64,000 nt of DNA from a bacterium (GCA_019751945.1 JAIEMT010000014.1:118686-182685); one strand, 5' to 3'. Counted from the first letter of the stretch, positions 27,845-37,940 are shown. Notes: generated by a model from the letters alone, not told the origin. A program made the numbers and translations.

Positions 27845-29023
27845 ATGACCGAAGTCGTGATTGCAAGCGTAGCAAGAACACCGATTGGGAACTTTTTGGG
27901 AGCACTTTCCAGTATTCCAGCGCCCAAGCTAGGCGCTACAGCAATCGAGGCGGCCCTCAAAAGAGCAGGTGTGAATGCCGACCAGGTTTCTGAAGTCATC
28001 ATGGGCAACGTGCTCCCAGCGGGGGAAGGTCAAGCTCCGGCGCGTCAAGCTGCGATCTTCGCGGGCATTCCCAAGTCGGTTCCGGCTTTGACGATCAATA
28101 AAGTTTGTGGAAGCGGAATGAAAGCGCTCATGCTCGGTACACAATCCATCTTGTTGGGTGACAGTGAAGTCGTGGTTGCCGGCGGAATGGAAAACATGAG
28201 CCAGGTTCCCTACATTATTCCGGGTGCCCGAACGGGTTTGCGCATGGGGCATCAGCAGATCGTCGATGCCATGATTTATGACGGTCTTTGGGATCCCTAC
28301 AGCAATCAGCACATGGGCAATTGCGGGGATCTCTGCGCGAAGGAAAGAAATTTTTCTCGAGAAGAGCAAGATCGTTACGCCATTCAAAGTTACAAGCGCG
28401 CTCAAGAAGCTCAAAAGGGTGGGAAATTTCAATTCGAAATCGCTCCGGTTTCGATTACTGGCAAGAAGGGGGATGTCACTCAGATTTCTGAGGACGAAGG
28501 TCCTGGCAAAGCCCAGTTCGACAAGATTCCTACCTTAAAGCCTGTTTTCGATAAGTCGGGAACGATTACGGCCGCGAATTCTTCTCCCGTCAACGATGGC
28601 GCTGCAGCATTGGTTTTGATGTCGGCAGAGAAGGCCAAGCAACTCGGCGTGAAGCCGCTTGCGAAAATCGTTTCTTACGGCACGCATGCTCAGGCACCGG
28701 AATGGTTCACCACCGCTCCAGCAGATGCCATGCGCAAGGCTGCGAAGAAGGCCGGCTGGGAAATGAACAGCATCGACTTATTCGAAGTGAATGAGGCCTT
28801 CGGTGTCGTTGCTTTGGCAGCTCAGAAGGAATTGCAAATTCCTGAGCAGAAATTGAACGTTCGCGGTGGGGCAATTGCATTGGGCCACCCGATTGGCGCG
28901 AGTGGAGCTCGAATCGTGATCACCTTGCTTGCGGCTTTGAAGGACATGAATTTGAAGCGCGGAATGGCAGGCATTTGTATCGGCGGCGGCGAAGCCACTG
29001 CGATTTGCATCGAACGGATTTAG
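27845..29023 (+). CDS. Acetyl-CoA C-acetyltransferase (thiolase)
   Basis: [68 protein letters not shown]. Confidence 0.95.
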   Translation: MTEVVIASVARTPIGNFLGALSSIPAPKLGATAIEAALKRAGVNADQVSEVIMGNVLPAGEGQAPARQAAIFAGIPKSVPALTINKVCGSGMKALMLGTQSILLGDSEVVVAGGMENMSQVPYIIPGARTGLRMGHQQIVDAMIYDGLWDPYSNQHMGNCGDLCAKERNFSREEQDRYAIQSYKRAQEAQKGGKFQFEIAPVSITGKKGDVTQISEDEGPGKAQFDKIPTLKPVFDKSGTITAANSSPVNDGAAALVLMSAEKAKQLGVKPLAKIVSYGTHAQAPEWFTTAPADAMRKAAKKAGWEMNSIDLFEVNEAFGVVALAAQKELQIPEQKLNVRGGAIALGHPIGASGARIVITLLAALKDMNLKRGMAGICIGGGEATAICIERI

Positions 29024-29025
29024 CG

Positions 29026-29721
29026 ATGAAGAAAACTGTTTCGGATGCCAAGGACGCAGTAAAAGATATTCCGGATGGAGCCGTGCTTGCTCTGGGCGGA
29101 TTTGGTCTCTGCGGAATTCCTGAAAACTGCATCGGAGCCCTCGTCGAAAAAGGCGTGAAGAATCTGACCTGCATTTCCAATAATGCAGGGGTGGACGATT
29201 TTGGAATCGGTCTTCTGCTTCAGCGTCGACAAGTGAAGAAAATGATTTCGAGTTACGTCGGTGAGAACAAGCTCTTTGAAAGCTTGGTGCTTTCAGGGGA
29301 ATTGCAGGTGGAGCTCACTCCGCAAGGAACTCTCGCTGAAAAATTGCGCGCAGGTGGGGCTGGGATTCCCGCGTTCTTCACTCCCACTGGTGTGGGCACC
29401 ATTGTGGCGGACGGCAAAGAAGTGCGCGATTTTGACGGCCGGAAATATGTTCTAGAACGTTCTTTGAAGGCGGACTTCTCGATCGTGAAAGCCTGGAAAG
29501 GCGATTCGATGGGAAATCTGGTTTTTAGAAAAACGGCGCGGAATTTTAATCCGGTGGTTGCCGTTGCCGGAAAAATTACGATTGCCGAAGTGGAAGAGTT
29601 GGTGCCGGTCGGATCGATCGATCCCGATCAGGTTCACGTTCCCGGAATCTACGTTCAAAGAATTTTCCAAGGAAAGAATTACCAGAAGCGCATTGAGAAG
29701 CGGATGCTTCGAAACGGATAA
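29026..29721 (+). CDS. 3-oxoacid CoA-transferase subunit A
   Basis: GGFGLCGIPENCIGAL, NNAGVDDFGIGLLL, RKTARNFNPVVA. Confidence 0.92.
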   Translation: MKKTVSDAKDAVKDIPDGAVLALGGFGLCGIPENCIGALVEKGVKNLTCISNNAGVDDFGIGLLLQRRQVKKMISSYVGENKLFESLVLSGELQVELTPQGTLAEKLRAGGAGIPAFFTPTGVGTIVADGKEVRDFDGRKYVLERSLKADFSIVKAWKGDSMGNLVFRKTARNFNPVVAVAGKITIAEVEELVPVGSIDPDQVHVPGIYVQRIFQGKNYQKRIEKRMLRNG

Positions 29722-29724
29722 ACT

Positions 29725-30381
29725 ATGGCACTCAGTCGTGAACAGATTGCTCAAAGAATTGCTCAAGAGTTGAAAGACGGATTCTACGTGAATCTTGGGA
29801 TTGGAATCCCCACGCTCGTCGCAAATTACATTCCTCAGGGAATTTCTGTGATTCTGCAGAGTGAAAATGGGCTGCTCGGAATTGGGCCGTATCCCACCGA
29901 AAGTGAAATCGATTCGGATTTGATCAATGCTGGCAAAGAAACGGTGACTGTCATGCCGGGAAGCTCTTTTTTCTCGAGTGCCGATTCATTTGCCATGATT
30001 CGCGGCGGTCATGTGGACCTGACCGTGTTGGGTGCGATGGAAGTGGACGAGCAAGGCAATCTCGCCAACTGGATGATTCCCGGAAAAGTGGTGAAGGGGA
30101 TGGGCGGCGCGATGGATTTGGTCGCGGGCTCTCCGAACGTCATCGTGGCCATGCAGCATGTCTCGAAAGATGGTCAGAGCAAGGTGTTGCCGAAGTGCCA
30201 GCTTCCGTTGACGGGTGTTGGTGTTGTGAAGAAGATCGTAACGGAATTGGCGATGATCGAAGTGACTCCGCAGGGTTTGGTTTTGCGTGAGCGCGCGCCG
30301 GGTGTTTCGGTCGATGAAATCAAGAAAGCAACCGCTGCGAAGTTAACGGTCCCGGCTCAAGTCGCTGAAATGCGATTGTGA
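29725..30381 (+). CDS. 3-oxoacid CoA-transferase subunit B
   Basis: [52 protein letters not shown]. Confidence 0.93.
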   Translation: MALSREQIAQRIAQELKDGFYVNLGIGIPTLVANYIPQGISVILQSENGLLGIGPYPTESEIDSDLINAGKETVTVMPGSSFFSSADSFAMIRGGHVDLTVLGAMEVDEQGNLANWMIPGKVVKGMGGAMDLVAGSPNVIVAMQHVSKDGQSKVLPKCQLPLTGVGVVKKIVTELAMIEVTPQGLVLRERAPGVSVDEIKKATAAKLTVPAQVAEMRL

Positions 30382-31262
30382 GCTCTTACCACGTAAATAA
30401 AGTCGTCATTTTCTGAAAGCGTAATGGCAGCATCCGGGCCGACCATTTTTCGCATCAGTGCTTCGGTGGGATACCAGCGGTGTTCCGGGTTTTCCACCAA
30501 GTCCTTATCGTAGTTCGGCTTCCCAGCATTCGGAACTGTGATCACTAATTTCTTCCCGACACGGTAAGCTTCATCCACAATTTTCTGAGCATGGGGCATT
30601 TCCACATGTTCCAAAATATCGGGAATCATCACCGTATCGAATTCGCAATCTTCAAACGGCATCTTCGCTGCATCCATTTTTAGGAATTTGGATTGAGGAT
30701 ATTTTTCCTGTGCATACTGGAGGCGAATTTCATCGATGTCCACGCCCGTGCCACCGCCGACGTAATTCAATACATAACCGGTCGAACAGCCGATCTCTAA
30801 AACCTTGTTGTCCGCCTGTTTTTTCAACCAGTTGATGCGCTCTCTTTGTTTGGGGTCTTTATAGATAGAAGAAGGATGCCCGCACTCGGCAAGGAAATAC
30901 GCCTTGCGAATCATGCCCAAGTAATCCTCATTCTTGGAATTGAAGGTGAGATCGCCAACCGAAGCGTAGCGATTCTTTCCGGTCGTGTCTTCAATCACAA
31001 TGGCGGGGCCACCCGGCTTCTTTAAAATCGTGCGGGCCAACACCTTCAAAACGGGGCGTGGAATGGGGGGGAGTTTCTTGGTCGTTTCCTCATCCACTCG
31101 CCAATAAAGAACCATGCATTTTTTGGTGCGGCGTAAGAACTTGTAAAAATCGACGAAGTTCAAACCAAAGTCGGGCAGTTCATGAAAATGAACCCGGTCA
31201 TCATCCATCAACTTCGGATGATTCCAACCCTCTCCTTTTCGGCCAATGACATTGATTTCCAT
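30357..31262 (-). CDS. SAM-dependent class I methyltransferase with N-terminal extension
   Basis: [47 protein letters not shown]; likely ATG at 31262; 25-bp convergent overlap with the CoA-transferase B gene. Confidence 0.75.
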   Translation of the reverse strand: MEINVIGRKGEGWNHPKLMDDDRVHFHELPDFGLNFVDFYKFLRRTKKCMVLYWRVDEETTKKLPPIPRPVLKVLARTILKKPGGPAIVIEDTTGKNRYASVGDLTFNSKNEDYLGMIRKAYFLAECGHPSSIYKDPKQRERINWLKKQADNKVLEIGCSTGYVLNYVGGGTGVDIDEIRLQYAQEKYPQSKFLKMDAAKMPFEDCEFDTVMIPDILEHVEMPHAQKIVDEAYRVGKKLVITVPNAGKPNYDKDLVENPEHRWYPTEALMRKMVGPDAAITLSENDDFIYVVRAHNRISAT

Positions 31263-31292
31263 TCCCCCCAGACCTACCACGGAAAGCCGCGG

Positions 31293-31320
31293 GGGGGTAG
31301 GGGCGGTGCGTGCTACCCCC
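31293..31320. repeat. Inverted repeat (hairpin) upstream of the methyltransferase gene
   Basis: gggggtag-12 nt-ctaccccc, perfect 8-bp stem. Confidence 0.7.
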
Positions 31321-31338
31321 ACTGGCAAAAAAAGGGGA

Positions 31339-31536
31339 CTCGCCTTTGGTTGGGTTGGGTTGGGTTGGGTTGGGTTGGGATTCTCGGAAATGAGATGCGC
31401 TGGGATCCGAAATTAGAGCGAAATCTGAGGTTGTCACAGATTCCCTCTCATAACCTCTGGGATGAGTGGAGGGCATACCGCAGAAGTGAGGCGAACCCTT
31501 CTCTGCCTTTCCCAACCAAACCCAACCAAAGGCGAG
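31339..31536. repeat. Palindromic element with TTGGG tandem-repeat arm (G-quadruplex-capable)
   Basis: ctcgcctttggttggg (31339-31354) and perfect reverse complement cccaaccaaaggcgag (31521-31536); left arm continues as GGG(TT GGG)x4. Confidence 0.8.
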
Positions 31537-31585
31537 AAGGGAGTAAAAGGTAGCGGGGTCCCCGGCTCACTTCGTAGTCGAATAA

Positions 31586-32449
31586 TTAGAGAGCGCTGCC
31601 GGCTGAGGTCGCAGCGGGTGCGATCTCTCCTGCGATCGAATTATTCAGGAACTTTTGGGATGCGTCCGAGGATTTTTCGGGCTTTTTGGGAGCGGGGGTG
31701 CCTCTCAGGAGGTCATCACACATTCTATTGCCTGTGGTGAAACCGTCAAAGAAGGAGCCTAGAGTAGGTCCTTCGGGAGAATTTTCCAGTCCTTTGATCG
31801 GAGTTTTTTCAGTGTCTCCCATCCAGAACTGTTCAGTCGTTAGGAGCTGAGGAAGGGGGGAGGATCCGTCTAGGTGAGCTCTCATATAGATCACCAAAGG
31901 AGCGAGCGGTTTTAGTTTGGGATGAAACTTTTCGGGATGCTTGAAGGTGACTCTTACGGTGAGGCCTTCACCCCGGTAAATGCCAACGTGGTTTGTAAAA
32001 TCTTGTTCATAGGTAATATCGTCGCGGATGGAGTTGAGCTCGTCCAGTACCTTAGGAAGTTTTCGCTTGGCGACTGTGGTTAAGATGGCTGCCGTCAACT
32101 GTTGGGCCGAATTGATTTCTAGGGCCGCTTTCTGGTCGATGCCGTTTTTTTTGAGGTCTTTATTATAGCCAATTTCATTAAAGAATTTGAACGCCGCTCT
32201 TTCTTTGTCACTTAGAAGTTTCTCAAAAATTCCATTTTGGATTTCTTGTAGGCGAAGAGCGTCGATGACCTGCATGGCACTGAGGTCGGGATCAAAGGGC
32301 TTTTGATCAATAGCCTTACAGACCGTTTCCAATGCATCTCTTAATCCCGGAACTTGAAAGGCATTGCTAATCGGAGTTGCTTCCTGCCCGTAAGACGAAG
32401 AAACAATCGATAGAAGTCCGGCGATCAAAAAACCGAAGGTTCTTTTCAT
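31586..32449 (-). CDS. Secreted hypothetical protein
   Basis: 287 aa with signal peptide MKRTFGFLIAGLLSIVSSSYGQ. Confidence 0.7.
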   Translation of the reverse strand: MKRTFGFLIAGLLSIVSSSYGQEATPISNAFQVPGLRDALETVCKAIDQKPFDPDLSAMQVIDALRLQEIQNGIFEKLLSDKERAAFKFFNEIGYNKDLKKNGIDQKAALEINSAQQLTAAILTTVAKRKLPKVLDELNSIRDDITYEQDFTNHVGIYRGEGLTVRVTFKHPEKFHPKLKPLAPLVIYMRAHLDGSSPLPQLLTTEQFWMGDTEKTPIKGLENSPEGPTLGSFFDGFTTGNRMCDDLLRGTPAPKKPEKSSDASQKFLNNSIAGEIAPAATSAGSAL

Positions 32450-32468
32450 AAGTTCGCTCTCAAAAGGT

Positions 32469-33782
32469 TTACTTGCTTGCGGAATTTTCGGCGCCGGCTT
32501 GTTTGTACTCGACGTTTGCGGTGTCGAGGCCTTTCAAGCGAGCAGCTCCGTGCAATTCGATGCCGTAACCACTGGTTAAGTTCATGTTTGCAGGGAAATC
32601 AATCGCGTAAGCAGTGGTGTAGCCGACGTAAGTCCAACCATTGACCGGATCTTCCGGAATGGTGATCGGGCTGCCCGAGCCACCCATGTACTTGGTGACC
32701 ACGATGGTTGCCGGATTCGGCTCAGTGCCTACGAATAAGTAACGGGTTTCGAAATCCAAGCGAGTCGCAGCGAGAGTCGAAGAGATCGAATCCAGTGCGG
32801 TCGAGATGGATTGAGAACAAACATCGGTAGTCGTACCACCCAAGGCGCTAGCCATGGCGATGTAACGATCGCCTGCGTACGATCGGCCACCCAAACAGGT
32901 GCCGCTCGAAGAGCCGTTGCGATCATACGTCGAAACCGATGAGAAGAATCGAAGCATGTTGGCCGAAGGCTTCAAGGCCTTGAGCGAATTCAAACGAGAA
33001 TTGAAGCTCGTAGTACCGGTGCGCACTTGAGCGCAGCTGGCTTCAGCATAGTTCGGAGCCGTACAGATGATGTCGGCTTGATCCGGCCAGCGCTTGTAGT
33101 GCTGCTTGCCGTTTGCATCTTGATAAATCGGACCCGTCTTTTCGCAAGAATCGACGTAACCGTCGGAGCGAACACAAGCCGTCACGCCGGAGGTGTCGTT
33201 TCCGTTGCCGACGACGTAAATTACAAGCTGTGCGTCGTTACGAATGAAGTTCGTGCCGGGAGCATAGTTATGCAAAGCATTCAAAATAGTGTCTAAGCCG
33301 GGTTCATTTCCGTTCGTCGTGCTGTTGATGTCTGCCATGCTCAAGAAACGGGTGTAAGAACTCGGAGTACGAAACAAACTTGGGAGAACCGTGCCCGGAG
33401 CGTTTGCTACTGCGCCTGGAAACGGAGGAATCCAGCTAGCGCCCCAGTTGCTGTCGTATTGGGAAGCCGCGATTTGATCGAAAGTGCGCGGAGTCACCAA
33501 GGGGATCGTTGCGAAATGGTAGTCCCAGCCGCGGCTCTGAAGATTGTTCAAGAACGTCGGAAGCTGTGAAGCCACTTGGTTGAACACGGTTCCCATGGAA
33601 CCGGTGTCGTCTTCGACTAAAAGAATATCGACCTTGGGCGGAATCATCACACCGCCAGGAGCTGCTGCTGCCTGAACTTGGCTGCCGACGATGAACGCCT
33701 GTCTGCTGCATCCTGTGGAAGCCAAAGATAGACCCGCAACTAGCGCAAGGAGCCATCGATTGGTAAAGCGTTTGTGGTTCAT
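32469..33782 (-). CDS. Putative lipoprotein with von Willebrand factor A-like domain
   Basis: Signal/lipobox LALVAGLSLASTGC; KVDILLVEDDTGSMGTVFNQVASQLPTFLNNL resembles a MIDAS region. Confidence 0.65.
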   Translation of the reverse strand: MNHKRFTNRWLLALVAGLSLASTGCSRQAFIVGSQVQAAAAPGGVMIPPKVDILLVEDDTGSMGTVFNQVASQLPTFLNNLQSRGWDYHFATIPLVTPRTFDQIAASQYDSNWGASWIPPFPGAVANAPGTVLPSLFRTPSSYTRFLSMADINSTTNGNEPGLDTILNALHNYAPGTNFIRNDAQLVIYVVGNGNDTSGVTACVRSDGYVDSCEKTGPIYQDANGKQHYKRWPDQADIICTAPNYAEASCAQVRTGTTSFNSRLNSLKALKPSANMLRFFSSVSTYDRNGSSSGTCLGGRSYAGDRYIAMASALGGTTTDVCSQSISTALDSISSTLAATRLDFETRYLFVGTEPNPATIVVTKYMGGSGSPITIPEDPVNGWTYVGYTTAYAIDFPANMNLTSGYGIELHGAARLKGLDTANVEYKQAGAENSASK

Positions 33783-33891
33783 TACTCTCTCACTCTCTCT
33801 ATAAAACTCTTGTACAGGTCAAAATCCATAGACCCACACAAGGAGATCTATCGCAAACTCGATACCAGTCTTGTGAGAGGTCTCGAAATAT

Positions 33892-33913
33892 CTGAAATAT
33901 TCAATAGTTTCAG
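33892..33913. promoter_or_regulatory. Inverted repeat in divergent intergenic region
   Basis: ctgaaa-N10-tttcag. Confidence 0.4.
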
Positions 33914-33984
33914 TATATTAAGATGAATAGTTGAAAATCTGCATGAGGATGAAAGCCCCCCTTTGTCTCTCCAGACACGGACGA

Positions 33985-34003
33985 CTGTCTAGTGTTTAGA
34001 CAG
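33985..34003. promoter_or_regulatory. Inverted repeat in divergent intergenic region
   Basis: ctgtcta-gtgtt-tagacag, perfect 7-bp arms. Confidence 0.5.
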
Positions 34004-34059
34004 CGAGAATCACCCCCAAATTTCTAGCGGAAGGCGTCGAAGATCGATAAAATAATGAG

Positions 34060-34977
34060 ATGGAAAACACCGATCGAGTCCGCTTCGGAGATGACCCAAC
34101 AGCGCAGTGGTTTGTGGCAATCGACGGCGGTGGTGGGTACGTCGGGCCTCTGAGTTCTTCCGATGTTTACCATCGCATTATGCAGGGCGAATTCACTTGG
34201 GCTCATTTCATTTGGAAAGAGGGCGAGAAAACTTGGACGCGCGTTTGCGATCACCCGGCCTTTGCTGCGGTTGTTCCGAGTAAACCTCCAGCTCAGCTGC
34301 AAAAAGATATTACCGGCGAAATTCAGGTGAAAAAATCCGAACGCACTAAAACTCTTGCTCGGGGAGGGAAGCCTCCGGCGATGCCTGGCCAAGATCGGCC
34401 AGTGCGAGATTGGTACCTTTATTACAATGATTCGCAATTTGGCCCTTTCGCTGAAGCCGAAATCGGCAGGCTGCTCAAGACCGGAAAGATTAACCCGAAG
34501 GTTCATGCTTGGCGCGATGGAATGAACACCTGGCTGCGCATCGAAGAGATTTCTTCCTTTGACGACTATACCGGCGACAAGGCTCCGACGGGTCATAGTC
34601 GAACGGTTCATGGTCCGTCTCGTTTAGCAGATACGAAAATCGCCAAAGATCGTCGGCCCGAACAGCGCGAAACTCCGCGTCGACCGATGGTGGCTCGTAT
34701 TTTAATGTCGAATAACGAATCCGTGATTGTGGCGGTTTGTCGTGATATCAGCGTAGGTGGGATGCAGGTGCTCACCGATCGCGTGCCCGGACCGGTGGGA
34801 ACCAAAATTAAGCTCAACGTGAGCCCCTCGGGAGATCAAGGCCTTCAGCCTTTCATCGCCGAAGGGATGATCGTGAGAGTTTTGGAGGACGGTCTTGGAT
34901 TCAGCTTCCGATTCGACAAAATCGCAAACTCGGCAGTCCAATCTCTCGAAGAGTACATCGCCAGTGAGCCCGGCTGA
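34060..34977 (+). CDS. Tandem GYF_2-like domains plus C-terminal PilZ domain protein
   Basis: WFVAIDGGGGYVGPLSSSDVYHRIMQGEFTWAHFIWKEGEKTW and WYLYYNDSQFGPFAEAEIGRLLKTGKINPKVHAWRDGMNTW; PilZ CRDISVGGMQV. Confidence 0.8.
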   Translation: MENTDRVRFGDDPTAQWFVAIDGGGGYVGPLSSSDVYHRIMQGEFTWAHFIWKEGEKTWTRVCDHPAFAAVVPSKPPAQLQKDITGEIQVKKSERTKTLARGGKPPAMPGQDRPVRDWYLYYNDSQFGPFAEAEIGRLLKTGKINPKVHAWRDGMNTWLRIEEISSFDDYTGDKAPTGHSRTVHGPSRLADTKIAKDRRPEQRETPRRPMVARILMSNNESVIVAVCRDISVGGMQVLTDRVPGPVGTKIKLNVSPSGDQGLQPFIAEGMIVRVLEDGLGFSFRFDKIANSAVQSLEEYIASEPG

Positions 34978-35923
34978 TTCGCATGCCTATCGCTTAGATG
35001 ATCCGATTTATCCGGGGCTGATTCGCCCCAAGGGATTTCCAGAACTTCCCGCGGGCTGGACGTCAGAAGCAAATACTTTTGAAAGCTCCGACGGCAAACT
35101 TCAAATCTTTGAACTGATTCATTCCAAAAAAGATTCTCCAAAAGGGCATCGCGCTCTGGTTGTACTGCATGGTCAGGGGGAGCATTGCGGTCGTTACTTG
35201 CATGTTCCTCACTACGTGCAATCAGAGATCGATGTGGTGTACCTCATCGATCATCGCGGGCACGGTCGTTCGGGCGGCGGACGCGGGCACGCTGAACATT
35301 TTCACTCTTTATACGATGACGTGGTGCTGGGAATTCAGCGTTTGGAAAATCGTCTGATTAAAAAATATGGAAAGGCTGAGATTCATCTTCTCGGCCACAG
35401 CTTGGGCGGATTGATTTCGCTTCAAACTCTTTTCCTCAATCCCAATCTCCCCATTTTATCGGCAACGGTGACGGCGCCTCTTCTGCGAATTAAAGCGAAG
35501 GTACCGGCGTGGAAGAAGGCGATGGCGAATGGATTAGCGAAGGTCTGGGGCTCGCTTCAGATCGCGACGGCCCTGGATGCCACTATTCTTTCTCATGATC
35601 CCGGCGTGGTAGAGGCCTATCAAAAGGACCGCTTGGTTCATTGTAAGATGACCCCTGCCTTCTACATGCAGCTTCAGGTGGAAATGGAAGCCGCCAGGAC
35701 CCGGACGACGGGGATGGAAATGCCGCTACAAGTCGTTGTTCCCATGGGGGATCAGCTGGTCGATGCCGATGCTTCCGTAGGCTTTTACGAGCAGCTCAAA
35801 CATTCCGATAAGCGTCTAAAAACGTTCGAAGGTTTTTACCACGAGCCTTTAAACGAGATTGGCAAAGACCAAGTTTTTGCTGATATTTTATCGTGGATTG
35901 CGGCACATCGAGCAGGTAAGTAG
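34964..35923 (+). CDS. Alpha/beta hydrolase (monoacylglycerol lipase/lysophospholipase-like), probable GTG start
   Basis: ALVVLHGQGEHCGRY, LIDHRGHGRSGGGRGH, LLGHSLGGLISL. Confidence 0.85.
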   Translation: MSPADSHAYRLDDPIYPGLIRPKGFPELPAGWTSEANTFESSDGKLQIFELIHSKKDSPKGHRALVVLHGQGEHCGRYLHVPHYVQSEIDVVYLIDHRGHGRSGGGRGHAEHFHSLYDDVVLGIQRLENRLIKKYGKAEIHLLGHSLGGLISLQTLFLNPNLPILSATVTAPLLRIKAKVPAWKKAMANGLAKVWGSLQIATALDATILSHDPGVVEAYQKDRLVHCKMTPAFYMQLQVEMEAARTRTTGMEMPLQVVVPMGDQLVDADASVGFYEQLKHSDKRLKTFEGFYHEPLNEIGKDQVFADILSWIAAHRAGK

Positions 35924-35939
35924 TACCGCAAGGTTTTCG

Positions 35940-36500
35940 ATGTCAGACACTACTGCAATTCAACTTAAGAAACTCGTCCGCAAGCTGAGCTATCGAGAAG
36001 GGGATTTCACCCTTGCCTCGGGGCAGAAGAGCAAATTTTACATCGATTTGAAGTGCACCACTTTGCATCCCGAAGGAGCTCAGCTCCTGGGACGGTTGAT
36101 GGTGGAGCGTGTGAAGGCCGAAGGCCTCCTAGTCGACGGAGTCGGCGGAATGACCTTGGGCGCAGACCCAATGGCCACCGCTGTATCGCTCGCGGCTTTG
36201 GAAAAAGGCCTCGTTTGGCCGGCGTACATTGTTCGAAAAGAGCCGAAAGATCATGGCACCGCAAAGTATGTTGAGGGAACTGAGAATCTTCCTGCTGGCG
36301 CAAAACTCTTGGTCCTAGAAGACGTGGTCACCACTGGAGGTTCCAGCGTGAAAGCCATCGAGAGACTTCGGGAAGCTGGCTACAAACCGGTGGCTGTATT
36401 TACAGTGGTAGATCGTCAATCTGGCGGGCGCGAAGTCTTTGAAAAGATGGGCGTGAAATTCCTGTCGTTATTTACTTTGCAGGAGATTCAATCGCCGTGA
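35940..36500 (+). CDS. pyrE: Orotate phosphoribosyltransferase
   Basis: SYREGDFTLASGQKSKFYIDLK, LLVLEDVVTTGGSSVKAIERLREAG. Confidence 0.93.
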   Translation: MSDTTAIQLKKLVRKLSYREGDFTLASGQKSKFYIDLKCTTLHPEGAQLLGRLMVERVKAEGLLVDGVGGMTLGADPMATAVSLAALEKGLVWPAYIVRKEPKDHGTAKYVEGTENLPAGAKLLVLEDVVTTGGSSVKAIERLREAGYKPVAVFTVVDRQSGGREVFEKMGVKFLSLFTLQEIQSP

Positions 36501-37198
36501 ACTCTGCTTTTGTGAATGACATGTTTTCGTCGATCTCTCGTCGCTACGATCTTCTCAACGATACGCTGTCGCTTGGTATTCATCGCATTTGGAAACGTGA
36601 ATTGATCAGTACTGGTGTTGCGCATCTCAGAAAAGTCGCAGGCAGCAAAGTTTTAGACTTGGCTACGGGCACAGGCGATCTCGCTTTTGGATTCGCAAAG
36701 AGAACTCCGGAATCTGTTGAAATCTTTGGAGCCGATTTTTGTGCGCCGATGATCGAAGAAGCCGCGCGTAGACAGGCAGCTCAGGGCATGGCGCGAATTC
36801 AGTTTCGTCAGGGTGATGCCCTGGCTCTCGAGTTTTCTGATCAGAGTTTAGATTTGGTGAGTGTTTCCTTTGGTGCGCGAAATTTTGCCGATATTTCTAA
36901 GGGAATGAGCGAAATTGCGCGAGTTTTGAAACCCAATGGTCTCGCTTTGATTTTGGAGTTCGGACGTGCTGATTCCTTCGTGGGTCGCGCGTTCGAGAAG
37001 TTCAACTCGGCATGGCTCCCGTTCTGGGGTGGTCTGCTGACCGGAAATTCAGATGCCTATCGCTATTTGCATCGATCTTCGGAAGGGTTTCCTTCGGGAG
37101 AAGATTTTTTAGCGCTTTGCAAAAAGGCTGGTTTCGCTTCGTGTGAATACCGCCGGTTTTTTCCGGGGAATGTCTTCCTCTATTCGCTAAGAAAGTAG
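36497..37198 (+). CDS. ubiE: UbiE/MenG C-methyltransferase
   Basis: MFSSISRRYDLLNDTLSLGIHRIWKRELI, VLDLATGTGDLAF, VSVSFGARNFAD. Confidence 0.92.
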   Translation: MNSAFVNDMFSSISRRYDLLNDTLSLGIHRIWKRELISTGVAHLRKVAGSKVLDLATGTGDLAFGFAKRTPESVEIFGADFCAPMIEEAARRQAAQGMARIQFRQGDALALEFSDQSLDLVSVSFGARNFADISKGMSEIARVLKPNGLALILEFGRADSFVGRAFEKFNSAWLPFWGGLLTGNSDAYRYLHRSSEGFPSGEDFLALCKKAGFASCEYRRFFPGNVFLYSLRK

Positions 37199-37199
37199 T

Positions 37200-37853
37200 T
37201 TGTTTGTGGTGAGAGCACGTGGCGGCCCTTCGAGGGCTTTCGAATTTTTCGGTCTATTTATTTTACCGCCGCTTCTCTATCTCTATTTCTTTCAAGGGAA
37301 GATGCCGCTGCCGTTGCTTTGGGGCGCGACTTATATTGCCTGGCGATTACTGAATCGTCAGAATGGTTATCGCTTCTCGCGGCTTTTTCGATATCACCAG
37401 AAGATTACGCCGGAGATGAAAAGAATTTTGAAGCGCTACTTCCTCATTGCGCCATTTATTTTTGTACTCGCTTATCTTTTGGTGCCTGAACATTTCCTAC
37501 AACTTCCTCTGAAACGTCCGATTCTTTGGCTAGCTATCTTGATTCTTTACCCGCTTCTCTCGGTCGCGCCTCAGGGGTTTCTCTACCGGGAGTTCTTCTA
37601 TCAGCGTTATAAGAAGCTCTTTGGCAGAGATCGTTTCGTATTGGTTGCAGGCGCGGTCAATTTTGGATTCATGCATGTCATTTTTCTGAATCGAATCACG
37701 GTTCTACTGACCTTAGTGGGCGGCTATCTCCTGATGAGGACCTATTTAAAGACGAAGTCCTTATTCTATTCCAATTTTGAGCATGCCCTCTATGGCCTCA
37801 CGATCTTTACCTCCGGGCTGGGGGTCTATTTCTATCATGGCCGGATTCACTGA
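37200..37853 (+). CDS. CPBP-family intramembrane protease-like protein
   Basis: Multiple TM segments; FLYREFFYQRY and NFGFMHVIF motifs. Confidence 0.75.
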   Translation: MFVVRARGGPSRAFEFFGLFILPPLLYLYFFQGKMPLPLLWGATYIAWRLLNRQNGYRFSRLFRYHQKITPEMKRILKRYFLIAPFIFVLAYLLVPEHFLQLPLKRPILWLAILILYPLLSVAPQGFLYREFFYQRYKKLFGRDRFVLVAGAVNFGFMHVIFLNRITVLLTLVGGYLLMRTYLKTKSLFYSNFEHALYGLTIFTSGLGVYFYHGRIH

Positions 37854-37912
37854 TAATCCTACATAACCATTTGTAATTAATAACTTTTTTAAATGACATA
37901 AAGAGTTGAAAG

Positions 37913-37922
37913 CGCTGCAGCG
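37913..37922. promoter_or_regulatory. Perfect 10-bp palindrome upstream of the 13-gene operon
   Basis: CGCTGCAGCG in the 87-bp gap before the first gene, downstream of an AT-rich stretch. Confidence 0.35.
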
Positions 37923-37940
37923 TCAGTGTAGGAATAGGCG

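Noticed and set aside
27845-30381. Thiolase plus CoA-transferase as a novel pathway
   Set aside because: Standard ketone-body/acetoacetate metabolism gene set
31339-31536. CRISPR array
   Set aside because: Units are contiguous 5-mers without spacers and arranged as an inverted repeat
31182-31553. ORF encoding WLGWVGLGWVG
   Set aside because: Translation of the TTGGG tandem repeat; not a credible protein
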